From NCBI GenBank assembly GCA_021464245.1, contig JADCRB010000010.1, positions 901,001 to 965,000 of the forward strand: 64,000 nucleotides of DNA. Reading direction: 5' to 3'. Under the pieces are notes generated by a model, which ran no database searches, was not told the DNA's origin, and was given only the letters and a program-made list of their open reading frames with translations. The first letter of the stretch is position 1. Each line of letters starts with the position of its first letter. Below are positions 47,248 to 60,700 of the stretch, in pieces. The translations under genes were made by a program, and so were the position numbers. The stretch is from Carallia brachiata (Eukaryota > Streptophyta > Magnoliopsida > Malpighiales > Rhizophoraceae).

Positions 47248-50200
47248 GTTTTTGATCAACATTTGACAGTTTTTATTTAAAAGAAATGATTTTTAACTTA
47301 CTATTATAGCTGTTTAATTACTAAGTAGTATTTCTCTACAGTGATTTTTGGGAAATACAAAATGATTTTCAAATAAGCAGTATTATTTTTATGTAGTGGT
47401 TTTAGAAAATAAGGCAAAGATTTTAAGAATATGGAGTTGTTTTAAGAGAATATGCAATAATTCTAAGAGAATATATAGTAGTGCTACAAGAATATGTAGC
47501 AATTTTTAAATAATATTATTGCCCTTGTGCATCGCGCTTTAGAAAATATGCAATAGTTTTCGAATAATTATATTACCTTTATGCAACAATTTTTAGACAA
47601 TACAGAGTAATTTATCATATTGTTATCTACTTTCATAGAATATGCAACCTTTATTACATACAATAAATTAGCAAATTTGTATGCTTTTTAACTGCTATTT
47701 GCATTTAGTTTTGTACAACTTTAAGTACTAACACAAATTTGTTGCTTCAACATAATAAAACTAATAAAATTAATAGGTAATTGACTCATTAGCAAATATG
47801 AAATCCCATAAAATAAGTAATTAACGAGTACAATAATAATATTTGTAAATTCGAATACAAATAAACAAAAATCCACACTCTAGTGGTAAACATACAAGAA
47901 GCACTATATCTTTAAAATGCTTTGGCCACAAACTCCTCCTTCAGCTTTCATTATCGCCCTCACCAAAAACTAAAAAGAAATTAATTATGTTCTTTGAAAG
48001 TTTATCCTACAGGAAAATTTTGTGAAGGAACATATAATTATAATTTCGTAAAGGAACATGTAATTATTATCATTCATTTGCATAATCAACCATAGGAAAG
48101 AAGAGAAAATTCAGCAGAACAAAAATTTTAGCTAATATACTTCTTCTTTTTGACAAAGAACATGGCATAATATTCCTACAATACGATATGGATTTGTGCT
48201 GAACCAACAAGAGAGACTCCCCTTGAGATTTGCACGATTTCATATCAAAAGGTTGAAATGTTGAGTCATTATTTATCAACGATAAGACACGTCCGATGGA
48301 AATAAGGTGAGTATGCAATCAACTTATCCAATTCTAGCATAGCATAGTCATATAGAGCTGCATCACTTACTCATATTTCATAGGTATTACCGACCACAAG
48401 TCAAGCGCTCAAAGTATAATTAAAATGGTAGAAAAGGCCCAAGTTGGTAGTTATCTAAATCCATATCAGTAGCAACATATGGCCCTTTTTAACATTGAAT
48501 TGTTAGAAATTTAGAATTTTTGAAGATTCATCTACTGAACAAAAATTGTCATCTCTGAAACACTAATATTGTTTGTGTCGTTATAATGCAAAATGACATT
48601 AATGACTTCCTCGCTATAGGTATCAACTTCAACGTTGAAGGCTTCTTACAACTCCTCACCAAAAATGCTTATTGGAATGTTATGCTTCAAATTATTTAAA
48701 GTGACGGTTTATACTTCCGCATTAGACATCCAAGGCAGCGAATAAAACTGCCGCCATGAAACTGCTGGTACAACTACGTTTTGGCACATTGACAAAAGAT
48801 GAGATTCTACTCACCTGAGAAATAAATATTTTAGGTTATTTGATATATCTAGGGTAACATTTTGAGCTTAAGCAAGAAACCCTTGGTGATTGATCGCCAA
48901 TAAATGAAACTTATCAACAAGAAAGGAAAATAAAATTAAATAGTTTGCCTAACTATTACTTGAATGCAAGTTAGTAATAAGTTATGAATGAAAACTAAAT
49001 GAAATAAAAATAATTATAACAAATGAGTCACCTTGGCTGGTTTTATGTATGTTCACTTAGAGAGAGATCCTTTTCCTATATTATACAAGTGTTTGTAGCA
49101 TATACTAGACTAGCTTAAGTTATTCCAATTTACGAACTTGTCCTCGGTAGTTACATTCTAATTATGTTCTTGTAAATTCTTTTGATGTATGAGCTCATTC
49201 CTTCACATAGCTCAATATAAAACTAAACTCTTATCAGCCAAAAGTCGGGTATAAGACATGAAAGCTACGGAGCATTAATCTAGTAACTTGTAATAATGAG
49301 AGAGAGGGGGAGAGAGATTTATAAATGTGTAGGAACCTGCAAGATAGTTGTCTGAAGTATTGTTGCAATACATGTAAATATGCAATCCAGCTAGGGGAGA
49401 GACAAGTATTGAATAGGAGATGGTATTTATCATAGGGTCATAATTTTTGATTGTTTAAATTTGTGTCACTGATAAAAATATCATCCAAATAAGATTACTG
49501 CAATTAAAAAAACACAAAAATGGTTAGTATCGTAAAATCACCATTAAATGCTTAGCTAATAGCTCATGTGGTGAAACTCACCTACTCTAGTCAGCATTCC
49601 ATACTTATGTAACAAGTCGAAATGACTTACGTGGCAATACTCCCCTTTCACATCAGATATTTTCTATCCCTCACCCATTCTCTCTCCATCCTTTTGTTTT
49701 TTTTTTTTTTTTTTAACAAAGGAGGCTGAAAGGTCAGAAAAAAAAATATAAAATCATAGAACTTGTATATAAGATTAAGAGATTTCAATAAAGTATTTTT
49801 AACTAATTGTATTAGAAGTTTATGACTCCTTCTATTCTCTTTCTTAAGAGGGATGTATACAAGTTTGTTTGATTCTTATATTTAAATTAAATTATTAATG
49901 ATGGATTGAAAATATTTGAAACTTCAATCAAACCACTATAAGAGTCAAATCAGTCAACTTGTCATTAGTAGTTTTATATTAGGTTGGTTAGTTTAGGAGT
50001 TTGAACCACCCTCGTTATAATTAAAATTAAATTTCATGCATTTTTTTTTGGTCAACTTGTTCGATAAAAGCAATTTTCGTTATCCAAACATTTACTTTTC
50101 AAGTATAAAAAATTAGAAGTAAATTTTAAAAAGAGGATTAACGATATATAATTAGAAATATGATAAGGAACAATATGAAGTTGTATGTATATTCCATTTG

Positions 50201-50783
50201 TTGGGTGTGAAGAGCTGTAGAATGTGAGGATATTCGGTTTTTGTGTAATTCATGTCCCCGTAAGTTTTTTTCTTTTTTTCAAACTTTGATATTACAAGCC
50301 AGTTTTGTTTGATTTTGACAATTTTTGAACTCCTAAAATCGTGATCAAACCACCAAATAAGGTTTACCTAAATTATAAACTATATGTAAACCGTTATGAA
50401 CGACTTTTATTGATTTTAATTTGATTTTTATAGAATCAGTCAGGCTAAGTGGATTGGACGATTCCGCTTACATCCTATTTTTCACCATTTAAACGAAGAT
50501 ATGAAAATCAAGAGAGAAAGAAATAAAGAAGCCTGCAAAACAAATATAACAAAAAAAAAAAAAAAGGGTCATCACATTGCCTCTGCAGTCTCAATTTCAT
50601 CGGATGATTATCAGCATCAAAAGGCATTATTCTCTCTCTGAAAATCAAGACGACACACTCAATGTCTAGATCCACCTTAGTGTATTGGGCACTTAATTTT
50701 CTAACTAGTTGATCCTCTTTTGCCTATTAGCTGGCCTGCTTTAAGAAATATATGTCACATTTTTTATCATCCTCTCCTCTCCA
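47248..50783. other. Intergenic; short repeats and one decayed coding-like stretch
   Basis: About 47320-47640 repeats words like GAATATGCAATA and TTTTAAGA every 30-45 bp. The minus-strand stretch 48070-48850 has several long in-order pieces (LQGESLLLVQHKSI-like near 48190, DAALYDYAMLELDKLIAYSPYFHRTC near 48270-48370, YSEEVINVILHYNDTN near 48560-48620) separated by stops. This suggests a decayed gene that I cannot name. The remainder is AT-rich with a T run at 49698-49714. Confidence 0.45.
48070..48850 (-). pseudogene. Unidentified decayed protein-coding stretch
   Basis: Minus-strand pieces in a consistent order look coding rather than random: NVPKRSCT (about 48790), YSEEVINVILHYNDTN (about 48580), DLDNYQLGPFLPF (about 48450), DAALYDYAMLELDKL (about 48340) and a stop-free 82-codon frame (48070-48318) with SQGESLLLVQHKS and NIMPCSLSKR. 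Multiple stops and frameshifts lie between them. I do not recognise the family, and chance cannot be ruled out. Confidence 0.35.
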
Positions 50784-50940
50784 GTAATTCGGAACATTCT
50801 TGATCTTTAAGGTCTATGGTATCCTCACCTCCCAACTTAGCATTACCACCGCTGTCTCTGCTATCACCATCCTCTCTGCCCTTATTAACCACCTCCTCAG
50901 AGGCAGCCCGAAGTTAAACCCTTCTCTTTATCTGTGGGTC
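50784..50940 (+). pseudogene. LIFEGUARD (BAX inhibitor-1-like) exon fragment
   Basis: After a CCTCTCCAG acceptor-like site, one frame stays open for about 50 codons after an initial stop. It reads FGTFLIFKVYGILTSQLSIT and then a hydrophobic stretch AVSAITILSALINHLLRG. This matches the first transmembrane region of plant LFG-type BAX inhibitor proteins (WGFIRKVYGIL..QL..T..VSA.TVL...IN.LLRG as recalled), which sit in ER/Golgi-related membranes. The frame runs to NPSLYLW. The upstream stop and the absence of the remaining six segments show it to be a fragment. Confidence 0.65.
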
Positions 50941-52180
50941 ATATTACAACTCTACTTTTTTATTTTGTCTTAATATTTTTTGTCATCAAATTTCTCAATT
51001 ATTCAAATTTGTGGGTTTTTTATTTTCTTTTTCAATTTGTGAATGGTTCTTAGAGATAGAATTCTGGATAAATCTCTCCCCTTTAATTTTTGGTTAATTT
51101 TTGGTTTTTTTTTAATGGTATTATCTAAGCTCAATTTACTTTTGGGTCTTCCCCCCCTGATTGTTTAAAGAATTGCTGTTGAGTTTGCCTTGCGCACATA
51201 CCATTACAAGCACCAAAGGATTCCTTTTCTTGAACTTAATCAGAGTTTGTTTTTTCTTTGAAGATTATACAGATCAGTTTTAATTACTCTCTCAAGATCA
51301 TGCTTTTACAGCTTTAACCTGAAATGAAATATTGTTTCACTCCGAATTCTGCCATTAGATCTTTGTACCCAGTAATAAAATGTATGTACTTTTTTTTTGT
51401 TCTCAGGTAGTTAGGAAGCATTTATGCCCACATTTTTTTTTAAGGTCAAAATTCTTAATGCTGTTTCTGAAAAGAGGACGACTACGTAGCTTACACAATC
51501 AGCGCCTCAATTGCCACACGGACAGGTGGCAAGCAACAATTCGTCAAGCATGTGGAGGATGTTTTTGTCTTTTCAATTGAAAAATGCTATAATAAAATTT
51601 ATACAAAAAGGGTAAAAGAGGGTTTTAAAAAAATAACTTAATTAATTTTAAATTACATTCTCTGCAACTTTGCATCTCTCTCTCCTCAAGCTCTTTCACA
51701 AATCCCGTGAGCCAAAAATTTAAGAACTCTAATGGGTTTTTTTTAAACTTGTTTTTTGGAAGGGGACTTACAGTTTGATTGTTATTATGAACACCAGCAA
51801 TGCAATCCAAGAGAAAATTGTGGTATAAAGATGGCGACAATTGCACGAAAAATCAAGAATAGAGGGAGAGGCACTCGGTGGCAGTGAAAGCAAAAGCTCA
51901 AGCCATAAATCCACAAATAAAAAATGATAAGAGAAGGTTGTGGACTAATTATAGTTTCTAAGCTCTCTAAATCCCTCAATGCCTATTGCAGGTTTGCTTC
52001 TTTTCGACTCTCTATTGTTATTATTTCACTCAATTGTAGTAAAGATTGAATTTTTTTTTTGTTTTTTTTTTTACGAATTTTTTGCTTCTCTCCCTTACTA
52101 TTTTTAGTCAATTAATAAGCATTTTCTAATCAAATATTTCACTTTTAAAACTTTTTTTTTTTTTTTTTTGGAAACTGAAC
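50941..52180. other. Intergenic or intronic DNA, no gene recognised
   Basis: T-rich with runs near 51100, 51380, 52050 and 52155. Open frames at 51380-51580 (plus) and 51625-51979 (minus) show no recognisable family. Confidence 0.45.
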
Positions 52181-52184
52181 TTTT

Positions 52185-52450
52185 GAGCTTGGCGAGCAGA
52201 GGAGTCTTTTTGAGCATATCCAGATGATTGCGGGACTGAGAGGCTCAAAGGTTTTTGGATAGGGAATTTAGTCAATATTGTGTGCACTGTGCACTTCAAG
52301 TCCATTAATTTCTATACTTATCTTATGATACTGTACAAAAATTGGCTCTTAAAATAGTCTGGGAATGAGGAAGCCACTAACTTGAAGAGGTTTGTGGCTA
52401 TTGCTGCTCCTGGAATAACTGCCACATTACTTTGCTTGCCTATGGACACT
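52185..52450 (+). pseudogene. Mitochondrial adenine-nucleotide carrier (BT1-like) exon fragment
   Basis: Pieces in order match a solute-carrier (SLC25) repeat: RSLFEHIQMIAGLRGSK then KGFWKGN-like FLDRE/FWIGNLVNI after a frameshift. FKSINFYTY, SGNEEATNLKRFVAIAAPGI and TATLLCLPMDT follow, ending exactly at a GT donor (52451). LPMDT is the carrier signature PX(D/E) at the end of an odd helix. The G..GI.ATLLCLP.DT wording is characteristic of plant BT1/BTL carriers. Frameshifts and stops break it, and no further carrier exons were found downstream. Family naming is from memory of conserved blocks. Confidence 0.7.
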
Positions 52451-53908
52451 GTAAGTTGCAAAATGAACTCGCTTAATCTCAATGATTTTCTCGCTATATA
52501 TAGATCTTGTAAGGCTGTAACTTTGTAAGAACATGTTTGAGTCTCTGGAAGAGTATCTTGGTGATAACATTTATGCTTCTCTAGATCTTACGCTATCGAA
52601 GCCTTGTGTGCCAAGACGCCCTATGTATACCATAATTTTGTAATCAAAACTTGTGAAGTAGTCTTGTGCTTTGTTAATGGCATTTGCATCGAAGTAACTT
52701 ACACAAGTTGTCATCAAACTAGGAAATGCATGCTTGATTGAATTTTTCCCTTATCTTTACGACTATTTCCCCCTCGGTCCACTTTGTTCTTGTTTTTTCT
52801 ATTTGGGAGTGTTCAGGTTCTGGAAATACTAGTTACCAGGCTATTGTTATATATTTAATTTCATTTTTTCATGTCATAATTTTATTATTTTGTTCAATTG
52901 ATGCCCTCTGTTTACGTTTGGCTTGATTGCCGTCAAAATGGATTTTGATTAACATTACAAATATTTTGAACTTTAACTTCATGCTCATGCTAAGTCAGAT
53001 GAGAATGGGTAAATTTTTACCCAAATTTATCTTCAGGTTCTTATTTTTGGTCCAATTAATGCTTTTTTGGAGCTGAACTTGCTTTCATGAATGACTTTCT
53101 GCAATTTTGTGGGATCAAATATTGGAATCGGGATATGAGTCAGCTCAATTATGAGTGAACAGTAGTTGAATGTCTTTGTTTTCATCTTTGTTTGCTTGTC
53201 GAGTTGGATTTGTAGTTTTTGTTATTGTTTGGAAGTAAAAAATGAAAAAAAAAAATCAAAATTGGTGGTGCTTTGCCAGAATGTTTGGACCTTTTTTTTA
53301 ATATTTTCTCGTTCAAGAAACAGTACATTCTCGGTAGGATCTCAAAATAGATGTTGTGGTCAATTTAATTTTGAGTACAGAGAGATGTGATGACCTTGGA
53401 TGTTGTAATGCAAACATATGTAAAAGTAGAATGGAGACCAGACAAAGGAAGGAGGAAGATACGGTGAGTTACACAAACCTAACGTTGAGTTAAGATTTTT
53501 TTTTCTTTTATGTTTGGATCGTGTTTATGATAAATCTCGTGAATGAGAATGAAAAGGTACATGTAGTGGTTGTTGATATTTCTGGCGGTCACCATGAGAC
53601 CGACAATGTCTGCGATTTCAAATTTGTGCCAAGACATGATGTTCTCGCATGCTATACTTACATCTATCTTTTGTTGTAGTGGTTGTTTTTGCTTCAAAAG
53701 TATTTTATTTAGCTTAATAAAATGAAATAAGAGGAAATATCTTTGTTTTGAAGGAATCTTTATATTTTTTTTTTGGTTGCCAAGAGAAAATAAGGGCTAT
53801 TGCCTTTGGTAGGCAGTGTCCTAGTTTTGTATATGGAAGTGACCGTTGTAGTCTTATTAATTTTGGGTACATTATTTTGTTGGTTGGATCTCTATCTCTT
53901 TGTTGCAG

Positions 53909-53981
53909 GAAAATACGGTTCAGGCCTTTATACATGTCTTTCACCTCTTGAAAACAACAGATTGTGTGACAGTGTGCACAA
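53909..53981 (+). other. Candidate exon, splice-flanked, unidentified
   Basis: A TCTCTTTGTTGCAG acceptor precedes GAAAATACGG and a strong GTAAGTTT donor follows CACAA. The enclosed 73 nt can be read as ENTVQAFIHVFHLLKTTDC. I recognise no family; this may be a relic exon. Confidence 0.35.
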
Positions 53982-54577
53982 GTAAGTTTAACTTTCTTTT
54001 TTTCAAGAGGTTTCTGATTGAAATTTACCATTGAAAGGCTTTTTGATTGTTTTTTTTTTTCCCTCTTGGTGTTGTCTCTTATCAAATAAGTTATCCATAA
54101 GAAGCTGTAATTGTTAGCTATTTATCACTACCACTGCCACTACCTTCAGACCGGCACTTCAGACAAGTAGTAGCATTGATATTGAGTCATGTGGTCAGTA
54201 TTTCATGCCGATTCTCCTTTTTGAGATGGCAAAGGTTGTTTTTGGAGGTCATGCTTTGTGATCTAGTTCATTTACCAGTGATGTCAATTGCAGCATCAAT
54301 TTACTTAGAGTATGTTGTCCCTCATAAATCTTGTAGGTCCAAACATCCAAGGATTCAAATACCTATGCATGTAATCTATGTGTCACCTTTATTGTAGATC
54401 GACTTGCAATATATTGGATCCACTAGCGTGGAAAAGTGGAAAAGGCCAGCAGAGAGAGCATTTTATTTTATTGAATTCACTATTTTATTTTGTGAATTTT
54501 CTTCAGTATCTTCACTATTTATTTTGCAAATTGTCTTCAGTATGTGTCTCTCCCCCTTTTTTTTTTCCATATTACAG

Positions 54578-54693
54578 GCCTAACCCAACTAGTTTATGGA
54601 GATCCAACGTTGGTGAGGGATAAAGTAATGAAATCTTTGAAGGTTGGGCTTTTTTTAGTGGAGGACTTCATAGCTCTTGCTGTAGGTAGATCG
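54578..54693 (+). other. Candidate exon, splice-flanked, unidentified
   Basis: A T-rich tract and CCATATTACAG precede the exon and TCG|GTATGTG follows it. The frame reads LTQLVYGDPTLVRDKVMKSL and then KVGLFLVEDFIALAVGRS, which looks like a genuine amphipathic coding block. I do not recognise the family. It lies on the same strand as the LFG and carrier fragments. Confidence 0.4.
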
Positions 54694-56467
54694 GTATGTG
54701 TCTATGTGCTATTTGAGACTAATCTATAATCTCCTAACAAGATTTTATGTTTTCAGTTATAGTAAAGATGAGCTGTTTGTCAATGCAGTGTAACAACTTT
54801 TGCATTTTATCTCACAGGTGAGCTGGTTACATGATAGTTCTCTTGAACAATATATGATCCAGATACATTTGAGTGCAAATTATGTTATGCCTTTGTTTTA
54901 TTCTTCTTATGAACGTAATTATTTTGTCACAATTTTCAATGCATCAATGGTTGTGTTGTGTTGGTTTCTTCTTTAAATTCTAGTAAATGTTGTAGCATGT
55001 TTTCTTGATGTTATAATCTGAAAAACAAAAGCTAGATATGCAATACGCTGAATTACGACATTAGATTTTAAAAACTTTTAAAGTTTTTAGTAGTCAATTA
55101 GAAACTGTGGTTCTGAAACAAATTGGATAGATTTTGTCTATTTAACTTGTTTCATGGATATAATATAAGAAATGTACGACCGAAACTTGTGAAAGGAAAA
55201 GATCATATTGGTTCTAGTTCTTTTTATGTGAACCAGCACTATGTCTTTTTGTGATGTTCCTGATACTAATAACTACTGAGCTACTTGTGTTCTTGTTTCT
55301 GTTGCCTTTTACAGTTACTTATTGGCACAACACTTAATTGTTATTGGATAAGCTGATTTATATAATTATATTTTCCCCATTCCAGTGATTTCCTCTCATT
55401 TGGTCTTATGTGCATTGGTTTCCTTTCAATAGATATTTCCTCTCATTTTATTTTAAGTTGTCCAAGAATTCCATGGTTTGGAAGCCCTTAGACATACTTC
55501 GTTTTTCACTGAATGCACCACCAAATTTAAGAACATCAAGACCTGAGAGGCCACTTTCAGCTTCAGGGGTAGGCCTAGGCTACCTACTTCACGTTTTGCT
55601 TTGTTGAGCCCACATCTAATGAAAGACAAGACGAGAATCATGTTCTCCCTCAAGAGGAGGAGCCCTTAATGTATTTACTGGAACGTTTGGATATAGAATA
55701 TAGAAATATATACTGGGAGTAGATAGAGTATTTTGAGTTAATGTAATTGTTAGATAAGATTTATTTATTTTTTTGTATTTCCACGTGTTTGATGTTACTG
55801 AATGTTTAAGTTATCCCCAATTGCAAGACACATTGCTATTAAGTTATTAGATGTTTTTTTATCTTTATTACCCTAAGTGATTGTTTATTCTAAGTTCACT
55901 TTTTAATTTTTATGCAGGACACGAGGCAAAGCATTCTAAACAAAATATACTTTCTAGCATCTTTGATGTACAATATGAGATCAGGGCATGCACAGAAACC
56001 TGTATAATTGGAGCTGGCTAAAGAACCAATAACATGAAACTTGAATGGCAAAGATTTGGTTCCAAGAATATGGTTAGACAAGATTTGGTTTCAGGAATAT
56101 GGATAGAATGACAAGAATTGCTTCTATTAGATTATCATTTCGGGAAATATTGGCCATTGGATTTTCTTTTTTTCGAAATTACAAGAGAGATTATTCATAA
56201 TTTATATTGAATTTTATTACTTCTTATTAAACGGAATGCAACTTTGTTACTTCCTAATTTTTCGATATTGCAATACCTTTTTTTTTATGACCTTTAGTGT
56301 TATATTCTTCGCTAGTTTTGACTTAAAAAAAATTAAAAGGAACATAATTTCATTTAAGTGATGCAATTAATTTTTTATTTTTATGTAATTATTGAACTTT
56401 TTATAATTTTTAGATTGCTTTTAGAACAATCGTGCATGCTAGTTGTTGACTTTTTTTTATGAGGAAG

Positions 56468-56831
56468 AGTCGTTGAGTAGTTTATCATACGATGAGATTG
56501 CTATATTTGTTTATTCTAAGAAAATTAAAACATTTATCTCTGTTAAGTTTTCTTAAAAAATTAATGTGTATGTATAAAAGTACAAATCTAATCTTGGAAA
56601 GAACTGGGATGTGAGAATGAAAAAAAATTATGTTATCATGTAATTCAACAAACTTTTAAATTGGTAGTTATTAATTTGATTCTCTTTTATCAGGGAAAAT
56701 TTATTTATAATCTAACACAACATAAATTTTTTTTTTATTTTTTAAAAAACTTCACTCATCGTGTTAGATAAAAAAATAAATAAATTATACTAAAATAACA
56801 ATCTCATCGTATGACAAACTACTCAACAACT
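56468..56831. mobile_element. Small inverted-repeat (MITE-like) element
   Basis: AGTCGTTGAGTAGTTTATCA.ACGATGAGATTG at the left is mirrored by CAATCTCATCGT.TGACAAACTACTCAACAACTT at the right, about 45 bp per arm with few mismatches. The 364-bp length suits a MITE. No clear target duplication was found. Confidence 0.65.
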
Positions 56832-57227
56832 TGACTATAAGCCTCCAGTTCAGTTTTATTAATTTAAAAAAATTTCATGCAGCAGTAGCCAAACTGCGGC
56901 ATTAAGCGTTAACAAAGAAAATTCAATTTTTTTTCTTTTTATTTTTTTCTTTTTTATTAAATAAGGATCACGAGACCAAAATACTATGTACTAACCAATA
57001 AAGCAACAAAGCAACATACAAGTTGATTAAAAAAATTTTAATTTGACTCATATTTTTTAATAAGTGTAACTTATTCATAATCTAGATTATATAACAAATG
57101 ACTCTATTTCAAATTAAAAAATGAAAAAATAAATTTTGTTATGTAATATAATGAGTGAATTTTACTAAAAAATAGAATAAAATTAACAAATATTGTAAAA
57201 AAAAAAAAACAACCAAATGAGAGGAAC

Positions 57228-57310
57228 GAGATGAAGAAGAAGATTTTCCTTTTTTTTTAAGCTTGAGATGAAGAAGAAGATTTTTTTTTTTTTAAGCTTT
57301 AAATGAAGAA
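57228..57310. repeat. 37-bp tandem repeat, about 2.2 copies
   Basis: GAGATGAAGAAGAAGATTTT followed by a T run and AAGCTT repeats at 57228 and 57265, with a partial third copy (AAATGAAGAAGAAAATT) at about 57301. Confidence 0.75.
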
Positions 57311-57789
57311 GAAAATTAATAAAACAGAAACTTCTAAATCTTTCCTATTATTACTAATTTACTACAAATAAAATAAAATAATAAAATAAAGTATTATTCC
57401 ATATTTGTAAGTATTTAAAAAAAAATCTAATCTGCTTTGTTATTCGAGTCATTTGTCGACCAAGTCATTCCATCTAACGGACTAAACAAAGTGTAGTTTG
57501 GATACAATTCATTTTCTTTTTTCTCTCATAAATTTTTTTCGTTCCCCATCAGTTATAACATAGGAAAGGAGGACCACTGGAAACAATTTTTTACACTTAT
57601 TTCCTTATTTTTCTATGACAAATGATTAAATGATTACGACACGTATTTCTTTTATACAACACTTAGTCACTTACTACAACAACATTACTTTTCCCATATG
57701 ACACTTCACTTTTGACATATTCCTTCTCTTGCTATTGTACGATATTTGGCCCCTTTCCCTAGACATATTTACTCTATCTATTCTTCTGA

Positions 57790-60700
57790 AGCACCATTAT
57801 ATGACCGTCTCTTTAGAGGTTGTTTGGTGGCTAACATATACGACACAACAAGTAAATTATATGATACAATAAAGAAGTTATATGACACATCAAAAAAACT
57901 ACACGACACGCACAACTAGCCATTAAAAAAAAGTTTTTAATGGTGCATATGAGCTGTCATATAATTTCTTTGATATGTCATATACTTTCTTTTTAATTCC
58001 TCCACCATCTTGTAGAATTGCCTGATTTTGTCGTATATTGACGGCCACCAAACATACAACCAAAAAAATTTTCCCATCTTGCTATTCGGAGAAACTTTTT
58101 GGCAGTTTTTTAGGTGACTGTTTCGTTGCTGTCATATACAACATAATAGGTAAAATATATGACCCAATCAAATTATATGACATGTCAAAAAAATTATAAC
58201 ATGTGTAATAAGCCATTAAAAAAATATTTAAGGGCTAGTTACACTTGTTATATATTTTCTTTTAACATGACTGTCCGTATAGTTTCCTTAATATGTTAAA
58301 TATTTGAAGTGACATGTTGTATCTGATAGATACGAAACAACCATCTAAGAGACAGCCATGTAGTAACACTCCTATCAATTTTAGATATCTTAACTCATTC
58401 CATAAGACATTTTTGTTTCTTTTGCAACACACTTGGGTAATTCCCGTATGAGCACCACTACATGGCTGTCTTTTCAGTGGTTGTTTGGTGGTTGTCATAT
58501 AGGACACAACAGAAAAATTATATGACACAACAAAAGAATTATATGACATTTTAAAAAAATTACATGACATACAAAACTAGCTATTAAAATTTTTTTAATA
58601 GTACATATAACTTGTGTCATATAATTTGTTTGATATGTCATATACTTTCTTTTTAATTTATCCCCCATGTAATATAATTGACCTATTGTATCGTATATTA
58701 ACAACCGCTAAACAGCCAGCTAACATGTAGCAAAATTTTTTTTCCCTTCTCGTACATATCTTCCTTCATACAACAATTGGTCAGTTCGTATAACACATTT
58801 TCTTCTTTCCTACTACACATTTATTTCTTTAGTACAATACATCATTTTTTTTATACGACGAGTGAATAATTATCTTTTTTCTTTCTCCATCCCCTCTCTC
58901 TCTTTCTTTCCCTTAACCTCAAACCTTTGTTATAATTTTTCAATTTAAAAATTGGAAACAAATCTAAATGTTTTTCATACTGACAAAAATTACAAGTTTT
59001 ATATATTTTTAAAATAAAATTTAAAAACTATTCTACAATTTTTGAGAATTCTTATATTATAAAAAATAAAATATTCAAAAATACACTTTAAAAATCTAAT
59101 AAATTCAAAATGTTTTATTTCCTTTTTAATCATTCTCTCTCTTTCTCTGCCTCTTCTTTATGACTCACCCTCTCTCACTTTGAGTCATCATGACATTTCA
59201 GGATTCTTAAAAGAGATGGAAAGAGAATTTAGAGGAAGAGGGAGAAATGAAAGATAGCTTGAGAGACAAGCAACATGTCGTATATTATATCACACGTGTA
59301 ACAAGTAACATACTAAAAAAATTTTATAATGGCGGGTTACACGCGTCATATATTTTATTTTGACACGTCTTATAGTTTCCTCATGTCCTATATTTTGTTG
59401 CTTGTGTCATATATTACAACTACAAAACAGCCACTTACAAGACAGCCAAAAAATTTTTCTCATTAAATATTTACTTTCATCATACTTTCAGCTACTACTT
59501 ATCAAAATATCTAAACATTTATGCGATTACAATATTTATTATTTTTGCATCTTATTAATTGTCAAAAAATCCACTTCAAATTAATTCTTTTCTTTCTTCA
59601 GTATCACTATATAGATGTTCTTAAATGGTTGTTTCATGCCTGTCACATATGACATAACAAACAAAATATACGACACAGCGGAGGAAATTATACAACATAT
59701 GAAATAAATTTATACAACACCGGCAACTAACCATTAACAAACAAATTTTGTAATGATGGTTACAGATGTCATATATTTTACATTGATACGTCGTACAAGT
59801 TTTTTACCATGTCATATATTTTTCCTATTGTGTTATATCTGACAGCTACAAAATAGCCACTTAAAGGACAACCAAAAAGTTTTTCCCATTAAATATTTAC
59901 TTCCGTCATGCTTTCAATTACTACTTATCAAAATATCTAAACATTTATGCGATGACAATATTTATTATTTTGGTATCTTATTAATTGTCACAAAATATAC
60001 TTTAGATTAATTCTTTTCTTTTTGCACCACCACTACTGGCTGTCCTTGAATTGGCTATTTCGTGCGTGTCACATACGACACAACAAATAAAATATACGAT
60101 ATAATAAGGAAATTATATGACATATTAAGGTCATTACATGACACATGTAATCAACCATTAACAAAATATTTTTCTAATGGTTGGTTAAATGTGTCATACA
60201 TTTTACTTTGACACGTTGTATAGTTTATTCTATCATGTCATGTATTTTTCCTATTATGCCATATATGACAGCCACCAAACGACCATTTCAAGGGCAGCCA
60301 AAAAATTTTCCTCGTTAAATACTTACTTCTATTATACTTTCAACTACTACTTATCAAAATATCTAAACATTTATATGATTACAATATTTATTATTTTGGT
60401 ATCCTATTAATTGTCACGAAATTTATTTCAGATTAATTCTTTTCTTTCTGCAGCACGTTTGGTTGTCCTTTAAATAGCTGTTTTGTGCTTGTCACATATG
60501 ACACAACAAACAAAATATACGACACAGCAATGAAAATTATATGACACATGTAGGCAGCCATTAATAAAAAAATTTTTTGGTGGCTGGTTAAATGTATCAT
60601 ATATTTTACTTTGACATATCATATAGTTTCTTCCTTCATGTCATATATTGTCTTTTGTGTCATATATGACAACCACTAAATGGTCACTTTCAGAGCCAAA

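Larger units (their letters stand above)
54700..57780. other. Intergenic; one inverted-repeat element and a short tandem repeat
   Basis: The coding-like stretch 55450-55640 (FHGLEALRHTSFFTECTTKFKN) is not recognised. An inverted-repeat element lies at 56468-56831 and a 37-bp tandem repeat at 57228-57310. The rest is AT-rich. Confidence 0.45.
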
